From positions 1-64,000 of the forward strand of contig CADACD010000009.1 in the NCBI GenBank assembly GCA_902786365.1: a DNA stretch of 64,000 nucleotides, given 5' to 3'. Source of the stretch: an uncultured Lachnospiraceae bacterium. Its GTDB lineage: Bacteria; Bacillota; Clostridia; Lachnospirales; Lachnospiraceae. The notes beneath the pieces are model-generated. The model ran no database searches, was not told the DNA's origin, and was given only the letters and a program-made list of their open reading frames with translations. Shown here piece after piece: positions 10,301-18,194 of this stretch. How positions within the stretch are numbered: position 1 is the stretch's first letter; each line of letters starts with the position of its first letter. A program made the position numbers and the translations under genes.

Positions 10301-10555
10301 TTAGCACTTGGATTGTCGGATGTTGTGCAGAATCATGCGGGAGGATATCGGTTAGATGCACTCTTTATTGATGAGGGATTTGGTTCACTTGATGGAGATG
10401 TTTTAGAGAAAGCGTTGACAGTACTTAACGGGCTGACAGAAGGACATCGTATGGTTGGAATTATATCACATGTTGATAAGCTGGAAGAAAGTATTTCACA
10501 GAAAGTTATTGTAAGGCATACGGATAAAGGCAGTGTTTTGAATATTGTGAATTAA
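7325..10555 (+). CDS. sbcC: Exonuclease subunit SbcC (Rad50-like ATPase)
   Basis: A 1076-residue SMC/Rad50-type ATPase. The N-terminal Walker A GDTGAGKT is at 34-41, long Lys/Glu-rich coiled coils follow, and a zinc-hook CPVC is at 544-547 (preceded by another Cys). The C-terminal lobe has the ABC signature LSGGE at 981-985 and Walker B FIDEG around D1016-E1017. It pairs with SbcD encoded just upstream (GGAGG ribosome site) for ATP-dependent DNA-end processing. Confidence 0.95.
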   Translation: MKPIILEMTAFGSYAGKTVVDFRKLQHDLYLITGDTGAGKTTIFDGIMFALFGESSGEENTKAKIRARSFEMMHCDYVDKSEDTIVKLTFEQSGKEHVVERKFHYKKNQKTGEYEKGTATAIFWEYEKDPVKKDVTKRIEELLGMNSEQFRKIVMLAQGEFKKFIEADSKKKEEILATLFDNSDYVYYQNLLSSAKKKLSEQRNKNGYDKINSAMEYFKRPEGMSEEEAECYTSGHSELENKLCNLVREDEEHEKKLSDTISRLQESKNKIIRDIAAAKGQNEKFAELEEKIHHQKELAGYREEMEQEKMVTLQVENVFYKVKPKEENYYKAKRKTDNTKEEIQRLEGQLKKLETDKIIKKGELDEKEKNQTMIDGIVGEIKTLKDSLTKYADFDSAVNLLVMKEKEREKEKSRYEQYKSYLEKVETIIKEYKRQENELAGSGAEVERLKNEFEKIQKEVSLLIGDKDINHSEENIGIKGNLEKILKKEKRVQKDRLALTDLLKKVSEAKSNYDRIYDRFLSGQAGVLAKQLKLELEEKHEACCPVCHSKFHLTDECRFAEYRDDIPDKEEVNAEEKIFRLAEENYTKQAGKIEKSEVEIEKDKESVLTDFRQIMPQSVGWESLCEAGYLEAVIEEYQEKKKGKEEELNQAVQNSKIYRQLHEKLIPEQEKKREENQENINKCNEYIHKLEKECTGLKSQIEELKKGLKYKSLEEAKVQLKKKNDDKEKMQKEIETARKAYEMVVEKYNQISGQLDSKKKELPVAQNEQDEVRDRLEQVLKECHFGSIEEADKVFAKVGNIDADEWLNSKKKRMNDYENDIKNTNDRIEKLKSETKNLSVIDIEKLKNESDVIDTQIKQADTQFKTYTILYNNHKTTYEIVKEAKTELTRTESAWRRLSEVADLATGGQNAEGGKLSFERYMMGYVFREVLEMANHHLDIMSGGRYELQHEMNARRQYQAAGLEIAIHDHTTGKTRDSVSLSGGESFLASLALALGLSDVVQNHAGGYRLDALFIDEGFGSLDGDVLEKALTVLNGLTEGHRMVGIISHVDKLEESISQKVIVRHTDKGSVLNIVN

Positions 10556-10603
10556 AATAATATATTTTGCAGACGAATTTAACTTTAGTTTTACATACTG
10601 ACA

Positions 10604-10612
10604 TGATATAAT
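10604..10612 (+). promoter_or_regulatory. Extended -10 promoter element
   Basis: TG-A-TATAAT lies about 45 bases before the next start codon. A -35 box is poor (TTTAGT at 17 bases), which fits an extended -10 promoter. It would drive the lipoprotein gene independently of sbcDC. Confidence 0.5.
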
Positions 10613-10656
10613 AGTTTTGATGAAAATTTTTTCGTATTAGTGGAGGCAAAAAGTAC

Positions 10657-11541
10657 ATGAAAAACAAACTATTTAACATATTTCGAATTGGTGTGTTGGC
10701 ATTAGTATTAAGTTGTACCGGCTGCAGTTCATCTTCAAAAAATAAAAGTGATGAAAAGTTAAATGAGATAAGTGAAATGAAAGTAACGTATATTGATGTG
10801 GGTAAAGGAGATTGTATTCTGATTGAAAAAGATGGAACGAATATTTTGATTGATGGAGGATATTTTGATACTTCAGAGAAGGTAATAAATTATTTACATG
10901 AAGAAGGAATAGAAGCGCTAGATTATTTTATCATTACACATTATGACAAGGATCATGTTGGTGGGGCGGCGACAATTGCAAGCACATTTTCGATAGGAAA
11001 AATTTATCTGCCAAACTATGAAGGTAGCAGTAAATATTACAAAGAATTGATGAATGTCATTAATTTGAACTCTTTGGATGCAGAAAATGTGTCAGAAGAT
11101 ATTTCATTTACACTTTCCGACGTAAATTATAAAATTTTTGCATCTGATGTGACATATGTGGCTGCAGATGGAAATGAAGAAGGAAATGATAATGATGTTT
11201 CACTTGTGATTGCAGTATATTATGGAGAGGATTCTTATCTGTTTGCAGGGGATATTGAAAAAGAAGGTATCAAAAGTTATTTAGCAGCGAATCACGGGCA
11301 GTTTGATGTTCTTAAGATGCCTCATCATGGAAGAAAAGAAGACAATACAGATGATTTGATTGACGATGTGCAGCCGGAGATTGCAATTATCACAGACAGT
11401 AGTGAAGATACTGCTGATAACAAGGTCTTAAATTGGCTGGGAGGTGCTGATGTGACAACATATCAGACTTCTGTATATGGTAGCATTACTGTGACAGGCA
11501 CAGGAAGTGGAACGTATCATGTTGAAGTGGAGAATCCATAA
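10657..11541 (+). CDS. Metallo-beta-lactamase-fold lipoprotein (ComEC C-terminal-like)
   Basis: A 294-residue exported protein. A lipoprotein signal ends near C20-T-G-C23 followed by a Ser/Lys-rich linker. The mature part is an MBL-fold hydrolase with VGKGDCILI at 48-56, DGG at 65-67 and the metal motif H94-x-D96-x-D98-H99 followed by VGG. A second metal site is suggested by FAGDIE and MPHHGRKED. This is the arrangement seen in the stand-alone relatives of the ComEC hydrolase domain. It probably acts on the outer face of the membrane, perhaps on DNA or phosphodiesters; the substrate is not known. Confidence 0.82.
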   Translation: MKNKLFNIFRIGVLALVLSCTGCSSSSKNKSDEKLNEISEMKVTYIDVGKGDCILIEKDGTNILIDGGYFDTSEKVINYLHEEGIEALDYFIITHYDKDHVGGAATIASTFSIGKIYLPNYEGSSKYYKELMNVINLNSLDAENVSEDISFTLSDVNYKIFASDVTYVAADGNEEGNDNDVSLVIAVYYGEDSYLFAGDIEKEGIKSYLAANHGQFDVLKMPHHGRKEDNTDDLIDDVQPEIAIITDSSEDTADNKVLNWLGGADVTTYQTSVYGSITVTGTGSGTYHVEVENP

Positions 11542-11634
11542 TATTTGTGGGTAGATTATCTGACCATTTTTGTTATTGCGACATCTCTGGTTTACCAACA
11601 AAATTGAAAAACAAATGCGAAAGGATGTAGGGAT

Positions 11635-12021
11635 ATGATGGATAAGAAAGAACAGGCAGTGGAGTATAAACATAATGGATATAATTGTTGTCAGGCGGTA
11701 CTTATGGTATATAAGGACGAACTTGGACTATCCGATGAAACCATCAAAAAGCTTGGTGCAGCATATGGAGTAGGAATGGGATGTATGGGAGCAACCTGTG
11801 GTGCATTAATTGGAGCTTCTATGGTTCTTGGAGTGGAGAATTTTGAGGGAAAACCTATTCTTTCTAAATCGAAAAAACTTTATGGTGAGTTTGAAAAGAA
11901 GTCCGGAGCCACCATCTGTAAAGATTTGAAAGGGATTGAGACAGGAAGGGTTTTATGTCCATGTGATGATTGTGTCAGAAATGCAGTTGCAGCATATGAA
12001 TTTGTTGCTTCTAATTCATAA
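11635..12021 (+). CDS. C_GCAxxG_C_C family protein
   Basis: A 128-residue protein with the pattern of the C_GCAxxG_C_C family: NGYNCCQAVL near the N-terminus, GMGCMGATCGALIGA in the middle and CPCDDC near the C-terminus. The conserved cysteines suggest a redox or metal-binding role and some homologs are fused to or near oxidoreductases. A ribosome site (AAAGGATG) precedes tandem ATG codons at 11635 and 11638. Function is not established. Confidence 0.8.
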   Translation: MMDKKEQAVEYKHNGYNCCQAVLMVYKDELGLSDETIKKLGAAYGVGMGCMGATCGALIGASMVLGVENFEGKPILSKSKKLYGEFEKKSGATICKDLKGIETGRVLCPCDDCVRNAVAAYEFVASNS

Positions 12022-12084
12022 AAATTTAAAGATTTTTATATTGAATAAAACACAATAAACGGCTAAAATAGTATGGTATGTGTT

Positions 12085-12090
12085 TATAAT
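12085..12090 (+). promoter_or_regulatory. Possible -10 box for glycogen phosphorylase
   Basis: A TATAAT hexamer lies 132 bases before the glgP start in the 200-base gap after the previous gene. The -35 region is poor (CTAAAA at 17 bases), so the promoter call is tentative; the long untranslated leader shows no clear structure. Confidence 0.3.
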
Positions 12091-12222
12091 GGGAATAAAT
12101 ATCATATGAGCAGGGAAGCGAGACATGACAAACAGTAATAATTCAGCCAAGTAATTCATAAGGTTAAATTTTATATTGGCAACTATTACAAATTCACTTG
12201 CTACAGCAGAATGGAGGAAGAC

Positions 12223-14676
12223 ATGGACACATTTTCAAAAGCAGAATTTAAAAAGGAAGTCAATGACTATGTAAAGGTGTTATCAAGAAAAACACTTGAT
12301 GAGGCATCACAGCTTGATAAATATCAGGGTGTGGCTTATGCATTAAAAGATTTTATCATTGACCAGTGGATTGCAACACATAAGGAATATGAGAAGAAGG
12401 ATGCGAAGACAGTTTATTATCTTTCGATGGAGTTCCTTATGGGAAGAGCACTGGGAAATATTATCATAAACCTTTCAGCGAGAAAGGAAATAAAAGAGGC
12501 AATAGAAGAATTGGGACTTGATTTGAATGCAATAGAAGATCAGGAACCGGATGCGGCACTTGGAAACGGTGGACTTGGAAGACTTGCGGCATGTTTTCTT
12601 GATTCGCTTGCAACACTCGGATATCCGGCATATGGATGTGGTATCCGATACAAATATGGTATGTTTGAACAGAAGATAGTGGATGGATATCAGGTAGAAG
12701 TACCGGATAACTGGCTGAAAAATGGCAACCCGTTCGAAGTCAGACGAGACGAGTATGCGTGTGAAGTAAAATTTGGCGGAAATATCAGAGTAGAGAGAGA
12801 TGCAAATGGCAGAGATAATTATATTCAGGAGAATTATCAGTCAGTAAGGGCAGTACCATACGATATGCCAATCGTGGGATATGGCAATAATGTTGTCAAT
12901 ACACTTAGAATATGGGATGCAGAACCTATTCAGCACTTTATGCTGGATTCATTCAATAAAGGAGATTATATCAAGGCAACAGAACAGGAAAATCTTGCAA
13001 AAACAATTGTTGAAGTATTATATCCATGTGATGACCACTATGCAGGTAAAGAACTCAGATTAAAACAGCAGTATTTCTTTGTATCGGCAAGTATTCAGAC
13101 AGCAGTAAAGAAATATATGGATAACCACAGAGATATCAGAAACCTCCATGAGAAAGTTATCTTCCAGCTCAATGACACACATCCAACAATTACGGTTGCA
13201 GAGCTTATGAGAATCCTTATGGATGAGTACAAACTTGAGTGGGATGAAGCATGGGAAGTCACAACGAAATCATGTGCTTATACCAATCATACAATTATGA
13301 GTGAGGCACTTGAAAAATGGCCGATTGAGTTATTCTCAAGGTTGCTTCCTAGATGTTATCAGATTATAGAGGAGATTAACAGAAGATTTATCCTTGATAT
13401 AGAGAAAAAATACCCGGGAAATCATGAAAAGATTAGAAAAATGGCTATCATTTATGATGGTCAGGTAAAGATGGCCAACCTTGCCATTTGTGCAGGATTT
13501 TCTGTCAATGGTGTTGCAAGACTCCATACAGAGATTTTGAAAAATCAGGAATTGAAAGATTTCTATCAGATGATGCCTAAGAAGTTCAATAATAAGACAA
13601 ATGGTATCACACAGAGAAGATTTTTGCTTCATGCGAATCCTCTTCTGGCACAATGGGTAACAGACAAAATCGGTGACGGATGGATTACAGATTTGTCACA
13701 GATTAAGAAACTGGAAACATATGCAAATAGTGAAACCAGTCAAAAAGAGTTTATGGACATCAAGTATCAGAATAAAGTAAGGCTTGCAAAATATATCAAA
13801 GAACACAATGGTATTGAAGTAGACCCGAATTCTATTTTCGATGTTCAGGTAAAAAGGCTTCATGAGTACAAACGTCAGCTTTTAAACATCTTACATGTGA
13901 TGCATTTATATAATGAAATTAAAGAAAATCCTGATATAGATTTCTACCCGAGAACATTCATCTTTGGTGCAAAGGCAGCAGCAGGATACAGAAGAGCAAA
14001 ATTGACCATTAAGCTCATCAATAGTGTGGCCGAGGTTATCAATAATGACAAGTCAATCAATGGAAAATTGAAAGTAGTATTCATTGAAAACTACAGAGTG
14101 TCAAATGCAGAAATCATATTTGCGGCATCTGATGTCAGTGAACAGATTTCTACAGCAAGTAAAGAGGCATCAGGAACAGGTAATATGAAGTTTATGTTAA
14201 ATGGGGCATTGACACTTGGAACGATGGATGGTGCAAATGTTGAAATCGTAGAAGAGGTTGGAGAGGAAAACGCATTTATTTTCGGTATGTCGTCTGATGA
14301 GGTCATTAATTATGAGCAGAATGGCGGTTACAATCCAATGGATATTTTCAACAGTGATATGGAAATCAGAAAAGTTCTGATGCAATTGATTAATGGATTT
14401 TACTCACCTGAAAATCCTGAACTGTTTAGAGAAATTTATGATTCACTTCTCAATACAAACTGTTCTGACCGTGCAGATACTTACTTTATCTTAAAAGACT
14501 TCAAGTCTTACGCAGCGGCTCAAAAGAAAGTAGAAGAAGCTTACAGAAATACAAGTGGCTGGGCAAAATCGGCTATTCTTAATGTAAGTAATGTTGGAAA
14601 ATTCTCTTCTGACAGAACAATAGAGGAGTATGTAGAAGATATCTGGAAACTTGATAAAGTTACTGTTGAAATGTAA
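12223..14676 (+). CDS. glgP: Glycogen/maltodextrin phosphorylase
   Basis: An 817-residue alpha-glucan phosphorylase that releases glucose 1-phosphate from glycogen or maltodextrin. Visible signatures are EPDAALGNGGLGRLAAC near residues 105-120, the phosphorylase core VKRLHEYKRQ, and the PLP-binding lysine K656 in SGTGNMKFMLNG. An in-frame ATG at 12211 exists, but the ribosome site GGAGGA at 12213-12218 lies 4 bases before the ATG at 12223, which I use. It complements the glgC-glgD synthesis genes at 18195-20587. Confidence 0.96.
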   Translation: MDTFSKAEFKKEVNDYVKVLSRKTLDEASQLDKYQGVAYALKDFIIDQWIATHKEYEKKDAKTVYYLSMEFLMGRALGNIIINLSARKEIKEAIEELGLDLNAIEDQEPDAALGNGGLGRLAACFLDSLATLGYPAYGCGIRYKYGMFEQKIVDGYQVEVPDNWLKNGNPFEVRRDEYACEVKFGGNIRVERDANGRDNYIQENYQSVRAVPYDMPIVGYGNNVVNTLRIWDAEPIQHFMLDSFNKGDYIKATEQENLAKTIVEVLYPCDDHYAGKELRLKQQYFFVSASIQTAVKKYMDNHRDIRNLHEKVIFQLNDTHPTITVAELMRILMDEYKLEWDEAWEVTTKSCAYTNHTIMSEALEKWPIELFSRLLPRCYQIIEEINRRFILDIEKKYPGNHEKIRKMAIIYDGQVKMANLAICAGFSVNGVARLHTEILKNQELKDFYQMMPKKFNNKTNGITQRRFLLHANPLLAQWVTDKIGDGWITDLSQIKKLETYANSETSQKEFMDIKYQNKVRLAKYIKEHNGIEVDPNSIFDVQVKRLHEYKRQLLNILHVMHLYNEIKENPDIDFYPRTFIFGAKAAAGYRRAKLTIKLINSVAEVINNDKSINGKLKVVFIENYRVSNAEIIFAASDVSEQISTASKEASGTGNMKFMLNGALTLGTMDGANVEIVEEVGEENAFIFGMSSDEVINYEQNGGYNPMDIFNSDMEIRKVLMQLINGFYSPENPELFREIYDSLLNTNCSDRADTYFILKDFKSYAAAQKKVEEAYRNTSGWAKSAILNVSNVGKFSSDRTIEEYVEDIWKLDKVTVEM

Positions 14677-14766
14677 TAAACTTCTCTGAAGATTGTGAAT
14701 ATAGTTATGGAAATTGTTGATTTCCGGTCGATATAATAAATATAGGTGCAAGATTTGCATATTTTG

Positions 14767-14810
14767 ACTGATATACACTGATTAAATTTGTGTATATCAG
14801 TTTTTATTTT
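14767..14810 (+). terminator. Rho-independent terminator after glgP
   Basis: A perfect 12-bp inverted repeat (14767-14778 with 14790-14801) with an 11-base loop, followed by a T-rich run. It closes the glgP transcription unit. Confidence 0.85.
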
Positions 14811-14850
14811 ATGGAAAAATAAAAAAGTAAGGCTTCGTAGTAAATAAGAT

Positions 14851-14879
14851 GTATAAATACATTTTCACCACCATATATT
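14851..14879 (+). promoter_or_regulatory. Possible sigma-E-type promoter for spoIID
   Basis: GTATAAAT at 14851-14858 and CATATATT at 14872-14879, 13 bases apart, resemble the -35/-10 of mother-cell sigma-E promoters. spoIID is sigma-E-controlled in Bacillus. The match is partial, so this is a suggestion. Confidence 0.35.
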
Positions 14880-14939
14880 AATTAAGGTAAAAATTTTAAC
14901 AGAAAATAGGGGACAAAAGAAGGCAATAAGGGGGCGGAA

Positions 14940-15887
14940 ATGTTGAAAAGATTTTATCTCAAAAACAGAATGAATATGATTATCATTGTATTTATCACAT
15001 TATTTGCGTTACTGTTTCCGTATATAGTCACTATGACACATTTAAAAAAGTCACAGATGAAGATATATGAACCAGAACCGTATGAAAAATACGTTATAGT
15101 TTCAGGAAACGGAGAAAATGAAAAAATGGATATAGAAATGTTTATTCCACTTGTATTGTATTCTATAATGCCACAAGATTATGATGAGGAGACGATGAAA
15201 ACAATGATAGTCATTATTCGGACATACATAGTATACAAAATTAATGAGCAGAATAATGGAAGTGACAGTATTAGAAATGAAAATTTGGGACTTCCATATA
15301 CTACATATAGTGAGCTAGAAAAAAAATGGGGTAAGAAATACGAAAGCAAATATAATAAAACGATGAAACTGATAGAAGAGACAAATAAAGAAGTCATCTA
15401 TTATCAGGGAGAACCAATTTATCCTTATTATCATGAATTAAGTGCGGGAATGACAAATCCGGGAGAATATGAATATTTAAAGAGCGTTGCATCAGAGGCT
15501 GACACAGAAGCGGATGATTATATGAAAATATTATATTTTACACCAGACAGCATGATAGAAAAATTGAATACAAAAATGAATGATAGTCTTGCAATAGACA
15601 ATCTTAATGATATGATAACACTCCATTTGAAAGAAAACAGTGAGTATGTAGATAGTGTTGATGTGGGGACTGAACATATCAGTGCAGAGGAATGGCAGAA
15701 ACTTTTTGAAATTCCATCGACAGCATTTACATTTGAAAAGTTTGCAGATGGGTACAAGATGGTTTCAAAAGGAAAAGGCTGCGGAAAAGGATTGAGTATA
15801 TATGGAGCAGGGAAGATGGCAGAAGAAGGAAAGACTTATAAAGAAATCCTTGGGTATTACTATACAGGTGTAGATGTGCATGACTGA
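14940..15887 (+). CDS. spoIID: Stage II sporulation protein D (SpoIID-like)
   Basis: A 315-residue membrane-anchored protein with one N-terminal transmembrane helix (about 11-31) followed by a SpoIID domain: VPLVLY-like FIPLVLYSIMP at about 67-77, YPYYHELSAGMTN in the centre, and GKGCGKGLSIYGAGKMAEEGKTYKEIL near the C-terminus, the usual SpoIID closing motif. SpoIID is a lytic transglycosylase that drives engulfment of the forespore. The gene directly precedes a spoIIQ-like gene, the usual order in sporulating Clostridia. The usual VPxEM-type opening is altered to a degenerate SIMPQDY, so activity should be checked. Confidence 0.85.
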   Translation: MLKRFYLKNRMNMIIIVFITLFALLFPYIVTMTHLKKSQMKIYEPEPYEKYVIVSGNGENEKMDIEMFIPLVLYSIMPQDYDEETMKTMIVIIRTYIVYKINEQNNGSDSIRNENLGLPYTTYSELEKKWGKKYESKYNKTMKLIEETNKEVIYYQGEPIYPYYHELSAGMTNPGEYEYLKSVASEADTEADDYMKILYFTPDSMIEKLNTKMNDSLAIDNLNDMITLHLKENSEYVDSVDVGTEHISAEEWQKLFEIPSTAFTFEKFADGYKMVSKGKGCGKGLSIYGAGKMAEEGKTYKEILGYYYTGVDVHD

Positions 15888-15935
15888 ATTTAATGATTTA
15901 GGCTTTAAAATAGAAAAATGATTTTGTGATTTTAA

Positions 15936-15963
15936 GAATATTTATATACAATATGGGGAAAAT
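15936..15963 (+). promoter_or_regulatory. Possible sigma-F/sigma-G-type promoter for spoIIQ
   Basis: GAATA at 15936-15940 is followed after 14 bases by GGGGAAAAT at 15955-15963, fitting the forespore pattern GNATA / GGNNANANT. spoIIQ is a classic sigma-F target, so a separate forespore promoter between spoIID and spoIIQ is expected. Confidence 0.5.
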
Positions 15964-16009
15964 ACTACTATACATTTCTAACTAAATCAATGAAAGGATA
16001 GGTGTAGTA

Positions 16010-16948
16010 GTGAAAGAGAAGTATGGTTATTTCAGGAAAAATAAAAAGACAAAAGGAATTGTTGTGACGGTATTTGCTTGTCTTTTATGCCTTTCGGCAA
16101 TTACATTTGGAGTGACATCCCTTACCAAAAAGGATAAGAAAAAAGATACAGAAGATGTTGTTGATCTAAATAATGTAAAAAAAAATACAGATGATAAAAG
16201 TGCAGATAAAAGCAGTAGCACAGACAGTGATGAGGCAGTTGCTAAAACAGATGAGAAAGATAATAAAGATGATGAAAATGCAAAAAATGAGAATATAGAT
16301 GATGAGAATACGAAAAATAGCTCAAATAGTAAAACAGAAAAGATTGAAAATTTAAAGGAAAATGAAAATGACAATACACAGGTAAATAATAGTGTAGAAG
16401 ATAATGAAAAAGAGGCAGGGCAAGAATATATTTATAATAATCCAGATGATATTTTTGGAACAGTAGAGCCTGATGACAGAATAGAAGATGATGTAAATGT
16501 CACAGATGTTGCAGCAATGGTGGCAGAATATTCATTTGGGAAAAGCAATTCCATCAAATGGCCGGTGCAGGGAGATGTGATACTTGATTACAGTATGGAC
16601 AGTACAATCTATTTCCCTACATTAAATAGTTATAAATGTAATCCTGCCATTGTCATTCAGAGTGAAAGTGGGACAAGCGTTATAGCAGGTGTTAGTGGCG
16701 TTGTGCAGGAAGTATCGACAAATGAGGAAATAGGAAATTATGTGGTTGTTGGAGTTGGTGACGGATATGAAATAACGTATGGCCAGTTAAAAGATATAGC
16801 TGTAGAGACAGGCGACAGAGTATTGCCGGATACTTCTTTAGGTATGGTGGGAGAGCCGACAAGTTATTACAAAAACGAAGGCGATAATGTGTATTTTGAA
16901 ATAAAGAAAGATGGAAAACCATGTGATCCGCTTGAGTTTCTGGAGTAA
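16010..16948 (+). CDS. spoIIQ: SpoIIQ-like M23-domain sporulation protein
   Basis: A 312-residue protein with one N-terminal membrane helix (about 15-37), a long Lys/Asp/Asn/Glu-rich linker (about 40-150) and a C-terminal LytM/M23 peptidase-like fold (about 185-312, starting IKWPVQGDVI). SpoIIQ in the forespore membrane pairs with SpoIIIAH across the septum to form the feeding channel. The zinc ligands look lost: where active homologs have H-x3-D the sequence reads KCNPAIVI, and the HxH segment reads NVYFEI. It is therefore probably a structural protein. It follows spoIID, and a forespore-type promoter is visible upstream. Confidence 0.82.
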   Translation: MKEKYGYFRKNKKTKGIVVTVFACLLCLSAITFGVTSLTKKDKKKDTEDVVDLNNVKKNTDDKSADKSSSTDSDEAVAKTDEKDNKDDENAKNENIDDENTKNSSNSKTEKIENLKENENDNTQVNNSVEDNEKEAGQEYIYNNPDDIFGTVEPDDRIEDDVNVTDVAAMVAEYSFGKSNSIKWPVQGDVILDYSMDSTIYFPTLNSYKCNPAIVIQSESGTSVIAGVSGVVQEVSTNEEIGNYVVVGVGDGYEITYGQLKDIAVETGDRVLPDTSLGMVGEPTSYYKNEGDNVYFEIKKDGKPCDPLEFLE

Positions 16949-17287
16949 TCTGACAGATAAAGAAAAGGAGTACAAGGAAAGAATTGAGGAAGCGCAATAG
17001 TTAAAGATGATAAGGTAATAATAAAACATTAAATAAATCAAAATAGCAAAATTAACAGGAACTGTTTAAAGCGGATTTCATATAATATTATCAAAAGGAT
17101 AAATTATATAAAAAATACAAAAATAGCAGAGGTTGTATTATTAAAATCCGCATCCGGTGATATGACAGCTTCACTATACAATAGAAAAAAATGTCATCAA
17201 AGTAAAGATGAGGGGAAATCTACCTTTCATAGTGCCGGTGCTTTAAATAGATTTGCAGGCAGATGCCTGCTTACATAATGCAATTGT
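16949..17287. other. Intergenic region between convergent spoIIQ and perR-like genes
   Basis: About 340 bases, very A/T-rich, without a supported gene. A small inverted repeat (GCAGGCA/TGCCTGC at 17256-17271, loop of 2) lies near the end and could help end the minus-strand transcript. No other structure seen. Confidence 0.5.
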
Positions 17288-17695
17288 TTATTTAGATTGT
17301 TGTGTTTTACAGGCGCAACACAGACCATAGAAATAAATGTTATGCCCTGAAATTTCACCATCAAAATTTTTAGAGGCAAGCTCGTTTAAAAAATCAATAT
17401 TATCCATTTTCAAATCGGTAATATTGCCACAGCAATTACATATGAAGTGATTGTGTGGAGTTGTATCACCATCAAAGTGTTCAGAAGAGCCACCGCATGA
17501 CAGCTTTTTAATTGTTCCAAGCTCGGTTAATAAGGTAAGATTTCTGTAAACTGTACCTAGACTGATATTTGGAAAATCTTCTTTAATTGCGTTATATATT
17601 GTATCGGCAGTAGGATGGTTTTGATATGTCATGATATAGTTGACAATGGCATCGCGCTGTCTGCTTTTATTAATTGTTCTGGTTTGCGTTTTCAT
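17288..17695 (-). CDS. perR: Fur-family regulator, PerR-like
   Basis: A 135-residue metal-dependent repressor. The winged-helix part has the family motif HPTADTIYNAI and ISLGTVYRNLTLL. The C-terminal dimerisation part carries HNHFICNCCGN and a terminal CCACK, giving the CxxC pairs of the structural zinc site. The overall pattern is closest to PerR-type peroxide sensors, but metal and signal cannot be fixed by eye. The ATG at 17695 aligns with family starts; a TTG at 17716 in the same frame is an alternative, and neither has a well-placed ribosome site. A Fur/PerR-box-like palindrome lies upstream at 17831-17848. Confidence 0.85.
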   Translation of the reverse strand: MKTQTRTINKSRQRDAIVNYIMTYQNHPTADTIYNAIKEDFPNISLGTVYRNLTLLTELGTIKKLSCGGSSEHFDGDTTPHNHFICNCCGNITDLKMDNIDFLNELASKNFDGEISGHNIYFYGLCCACKTQQSK

Positions 17696-17830
17696 AAATG
17701 TGACCAAGCATCGCAAAGTATGCGATTAGTAAATATCCTTTCTGTAAAATTTGTAACGGTCCCAAGGTCATACTTTTCATCCGGGTGTGAAAGTATGTAC
17801 TTTTGACACATCTATCATAAAATAATAATA

Positions 17831-17848
17831 GTTATCATTTTTGATAAT
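17831..17848. promoter_or_regulatory. Fur/PerR-box-like palindrome
   Basis: GTTATCA and TGATAAT flank a short T-run in an A/T-rich stretch about 135 bases upstream of the perR-like gene. The arms match at 6 of 7 positions and resemble the TTATAAT-type and GATAAT-type half sites of Fur-family proteins. Autoregulation is inferred. Confidence 0.4.
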
Positions 17849-18014
17849 TATAATGAAATAGTGCTCATAAGTCAATATGAATAAATGTAAAAATATATGT
17901 ATAATTTTGGAAAGAATTTCATAAAATGATTTTAAAGAAAGATTGTACAAGTTTTCATTGAAAAATGGCAAGATAGGGGTGAAATTTTGAATAATTGTAT
18001 ACACATATTGTAAA

Positions 18015-18047
18015 ATTGCACAAATTGTTTAGGCATATTTGTGCAAT
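18015..18047. repeat. Perfect 11-bp inverted repeat upstream of glgC
   Basis: ATTGCACAAAT at 18015-18025 and its exact complement at 18037-18047 enclose an 11-base spacer. No T-run follows on the plus strand; on the minus strand a short T-run follows. It lies about 65 bases before the glgC -35 box and could be an operator or a terminator of unseen minus-strand transcription. Confidence 0.6.
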
Positions 18048-18112
18048 AAAACAACGGACAAGTACAGATTGGAAAAAAATTGGAAAAAATATTAATAAAA
18101 ATGCAAAAACAG

Positions 18113-18141
18113 TTCACAGTTTTTGGTTTCTATGTTATAAT
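18113..18141 (+). promoter_or_regulatory. glgC promoter
   Basis: TTCACA (18113-18118) and TATAAT (18136-18141) are separated by 17 bases, with a TG one base before the -10. This is a strong vegetative-type promoter for the glgC-glgD-(spoVG) unit. Confidence 0.75.
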
Positions 18142-18194
18142 AATTGCATAAAATTGGTTAGAATAGCTAACCTAGATTACAGCGAGGTGATAAC

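Larger units (their letters stand above)
17717..18194. other. Divergent control region between perR-like gene and glgC
   Basis: About 480 bases with no supported gene, very A/T-rich. It holds a Fur/PerR-box-like palindrome (17831-17848), a perfect 11-bp inverted repeat (18015-18047) and the strong glgC promoter (18113-18141), each listed separately. Confidence 0.6.

Noticed and set aside
16949-17000. Short charged reading frame after spoIIQ (ending KERIEEAQ)
   Set aside because: It has no start codon with a ribosome site and overlaps the spoIIQ end in another frame; too short to support.
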